NCBI RefSeq assembly: GCF_004296405.1
Contig: NZ_PSRR01000007.1
Location: forward strand, 1 to 64,000
Length of the DNA stretch: 64,000 nt
Reading direction: 5' to 3'
DNA from: Bradyrhizobium sp. Leo170
Lineage (GTDB): Bacteria > Pseudomonadota > Alphaproteobacteria > Rhizobiales > Xanthobacteraceae
The translations under genes and the position numbers were made by a program. Positions 62,319-64,000 of this stretch are shown here, in pieces (positions within the stretch are counted from its first letter, which is position 1; every line of letters begins with the position of its first letter). The notes below the pieces were generated by a model. That model was not told the origin of the DNA. It worked only from the letters and a program-made list of their open reading frames with translations, and ran no database searches.

Positions 62319-63458
62319 ATGCGCAGGAACCAGGTTGCCGTCGTCGGCGCGGCCGAGACCACCGAGCTCGGCGTCATCCCCAATATGTCGCAGCTCCAGT
62401 TGCACGCGGATGCGGCGCTCAATGCCATCGCCGATGCGGGGCTGAAGCTCTCCGACATCGACGGTTTCGCCACCGCGGTCGAGACGCCACAGCAGGTCTG
62501 CCACTATCTCGGCATCAAGCCGACCTGGGTCGACGGCACCTCGGTCGGCGGCTGCTCGTTCATGCTGCATGTCCGCCATGCCGCGGCCGCGATCGAGGCC
62601 GGCCTGTGCAAGACCGTGCTGATCACGCACGCCGAGAGCGGCAAGTCGATGATCGGCAAGCAGCCGCGCTCCACGCCGCCGGACAGCCTCAACGGCCAGT
62701 TCGAGGCGCCGTTCGGCGTGTACGGGCCGCCGAGCATGTTCCCGATCCCGGTACTGCGCTTCATGAAGACCTACGGCATCACCCATGAGCAGATCGCCAT
62801 GGTCGCCGTCGTGCAGCGCGAATGGGCCGCGAAGAATCCGCGCGCGACCATGAAGGACCCGATCACGGTTGCCGACGTCCTGAACTCGCGGATGATCGCC
62901 TATCCGTTCCGCCTCCTGCAGTGCTGCCTCGTCACAGATGGCGGCGGCGCGCTCATCCTGACATCAGCCGATCGGGCCAAGGATTTCCCGCAGAAGCCGG
63001 TCTACATCCTCGGCACCGGCGAGAGCGTGGAAACGCCGATGGTCAGCCAGATGGAGACCTTCAACTCCTCGCGCGCCTTCAAGGTCGCAGGCCCCCTCGC
63101 CTTCAAGGAGGCCGGCATCACCCACAAGGACGTCGACCATCTCATGATCTACGACGCCTTTGCGCACCTGCCGCTCTTTGGCCTCGGCGATCTCGGCTTC
63201 ATGCCGCACGAGGAGACCGGCAAGTTCATCGCGGACGGCAACACGCGCCCCGGCGGCAAGCTGCCGCTCAACACCAATGGCGGCGGCCTCTCCTACATGC
63301 ATTCGGGCATGTACGGCATGTACGCGCTCCAGGAGAGCGTGCGCCAGATGCGCGGGATTGCGCCGGCGCAGGTCAAGGACGCGAAGATCTCGGTCTGCCA
63401 TGGCGTCGGCGGCATGTTCGCGGCATCAGGCACGATCATCTTCACGAACGAGAAGTAA
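62319..63458 (+). CDS. Thiolase-family protein (SCP-x/lipid-transfer type)
   Basis: A 379-residue thiolase-fold protein. The nucleophilic Cys is in TSVGGCSFMLHV, with NTNGGGLSYMHSG and CHGVGGMFAASGT carrying the His and second Cys regions. It belongs to the non-canonical group paired with DUF35 proteins, which shorten acyl-CoA or sterol side chains. It is second of three genes in an acyl-CoA operon. Confidence 0.9.
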   Translation: MRRNQVAVVGAAETTELGVIPNMSQLQLHADAALNAIADAGLKLSDIDGFATAVETPQQVCHYLGIKPTWVDGTSVGGCSFMLHVRHAAAAIEAGLCKTVLITHAESGKSMIGKQPRSTPPDSLNGQFEAPFGVYGPPSMFPIPVLRFMKTYGITHEQIAMVAVVQREWAAKNPRATMKDPITVADVLNSRMIAYPFRLLQCCLVTDGGGALILTSADRAKDFPQKPVYILGTGESVETPMVSQMETFNSSRAFKVAGPLAFKEAGITHKDVDHLMIYDAFAHLPLFGLGDLGFMPHEETGKFIADGNTRPGGKLPLNTNGGGLSYMHSGMYGMYALQESVRQMRGIAPAQVKDAKISVCHGVGGMFAASGTIIFTNEK

Positions 63459-63463
63459 CAGCC

Positions 63464-63557
63464 CGTCATTCCGGGATGCGCCGATAGGCGCAGGCCCGGA
63501 ATCCATCGCGCGGCAAAATGGATTCCGGGTTCGCGCTTCGCGCGCCCCGGAATGACG
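63464..63557. repeat. CGTCATTCCGGGATG-type repeat, family B
   Basis: A 94-base palindromic unit (CGTCATTCCGGGATGCGCCG ... GCGCCCCGGAATGACG) nearly identical in outline to 58718-58822. It fills the gap between the thiolase-like and SDR genes within one operon. Confidence 0.8.
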
Positions 63558-63589
63558 GCTTGAAGCGAAACAGAGAGCGGAGAACCCAC

Positions 63590-64000
63590 ATGACAAAATC
63601 ACTGCAGGACAAGGTCATCATCGTCACCGGCGCGGGCCGGGGCATCGGGCGCGAGATCGCGCTGCTCTGCGCCGCTGAAGGCGCCAAGGTCGTGGTCAAC
63701 GATCCCGGCGGCACGTCCGACGGCGCGGGATCGAGCGCCGCCCCAGCCGAGGAGGTGGTCGAGGAAATCAAGAAGCGCGGTGGCACCGCGGTCGCCAATT
63801 TCGAGTCGGTTGCGGAAGCGATCCCGGCCAGCAAGATCGTGAAGACCGCGACCGATCATTTCGGCCGGCTCGACGGCGTCGTCAACAATGCCGGCATCCT
63901 GCGCGACATGATCTTCCACCGCATGAGCGTGGAAGCGTTCGAGGCCGTCATCAAGGTCCATCTGATGGGCTCTTTCTACGTCAGCCACGCCGCGGCGCGG
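63590..64000 (+). CDS. SDR-family 3-hydroxyacyl-CoA dehydrogenase, partial
   Basis: The first 137 residues of a short-chain dehydrogenase; the rest lies past the window. The NAD-binding TGAGRGIGREIA, the NDPGG segment and NNAGILRD are visible. The NDPGGTSDGAG insertion recalls HSD17B4-type 3-hydroxyacyl-CoA dehydrogenases. GGAG precedes ATG 63590. With DUF35 and thiolase-like partners it should supply the beta-oxidation dehydrogenase step. Confidence 0.88.
   Translation, partial: MTKSLQDKVIIVTGAGRGIGREIALLCAAEGAKVVVNDPGGTSDGAGSSAAPAEEVVEEIKKRGGTAVANFESVAEAIPASKIVKTATDHFGRLDGVVNNAGILRDMIFHRMSVEAFEAVIKVHLMGSFYVSHAAAR

Noticed and set aside
1-64000. tRNA, rRNA, CRISPR or insertion sequences
   Set aside because: No cloverleaf, rRNA-like block, regularly spaced repeat array or transposase was seen. 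The repeats found are palindromic intergenic units.

Overview
The window is GC-rich DNA from an alphaproteobacterium of the Bradyrhizobium/Rhodopseudomonas group. This rests on an essentially complete hopanoid locus arranged as in those genera, a hpnP-type C-2 methylase gene, many large solute-uptake and aromatic-catabolism operons, and several families of palindromic intergenic repeats of the kind common in Bradyrhizobium. No rRNA, tRNA, CRISPR array, transposase or phage gene was seen.

Region 1 (1-14 kb) is hopanoid biosynthesis. HpnD, HpnC and HpnE turn farnesyl diphosphate into squalene, and Shc cyclises it to hopene. HpnH adds adenosine, HpnG removes adenine, and HpnO makes the amino side chain. 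HpnN exports hopanoids to the outer membrane. An ispH gene supplies isoprenoid precursors. hpnC-hpnD-hpnE-shc-hpnG read leftward, and ispH-hpnH read rightward from a large divergent region facing hpnN. A terminator and a palindromic repeat separate hpnH from hpnG.

Region 2 (14-25.3 kb) holds two small secreted proteins. Next is a LysR regulator translationally coupled to a phosphonate-type hexapeptide acetyltransferase and divergent from a MetE-like protein. A Ugp-type ABC importer operon follows, ending in two tandem metallophosphoesterases of 274 residues each. Then comes a TacAT-like toxin-antitoxin pair.

Region 3 (25.3-37.7 kb) contains an HpnN-like RND exporter and the leftward genes eutB, hpnP and eutC. 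The methylase gene lies between the two ethanolamine ammonia-lyase subunit genes. A chemoreceptor diverges from eutB. A PAS histidine kinase, a formylglycine-generating-enzyme homologue in which both catalytic cysteines are serine, and an AraC regulator follow.

Region 4 (37.8-44.6 kb) is a three-gene transglutaminase / circularly permuted ATP-grasp plus alpha-E / DUF2126 cluster, a widely conserved but poorly understood system. Region 5 (44.7-53 kb) is a leftward run of a LIV-type importer (livK, livH, a livM-livG fusion, livF), then an Ldh-family dehydrogenase, an HpcH/HpaI-type aldolase and a UxaA/GarD-type dehydratase, which suggests uptake and breakdown of a sugar acid or similar carboxylate.

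Region 6 (53.3-64 kb) carries part of the homoprotocatechuate meta-cleavage pathway (hpaR, hpaF, hpaE, hpaD) and a ThDP-dependent enzyme. It also has alkB, an amidase overlapping a frameshifted DUF2848 gene, and the start of an acyl-CoA operon (DUF35, thiolase-like, SDR) that runs off the right end.
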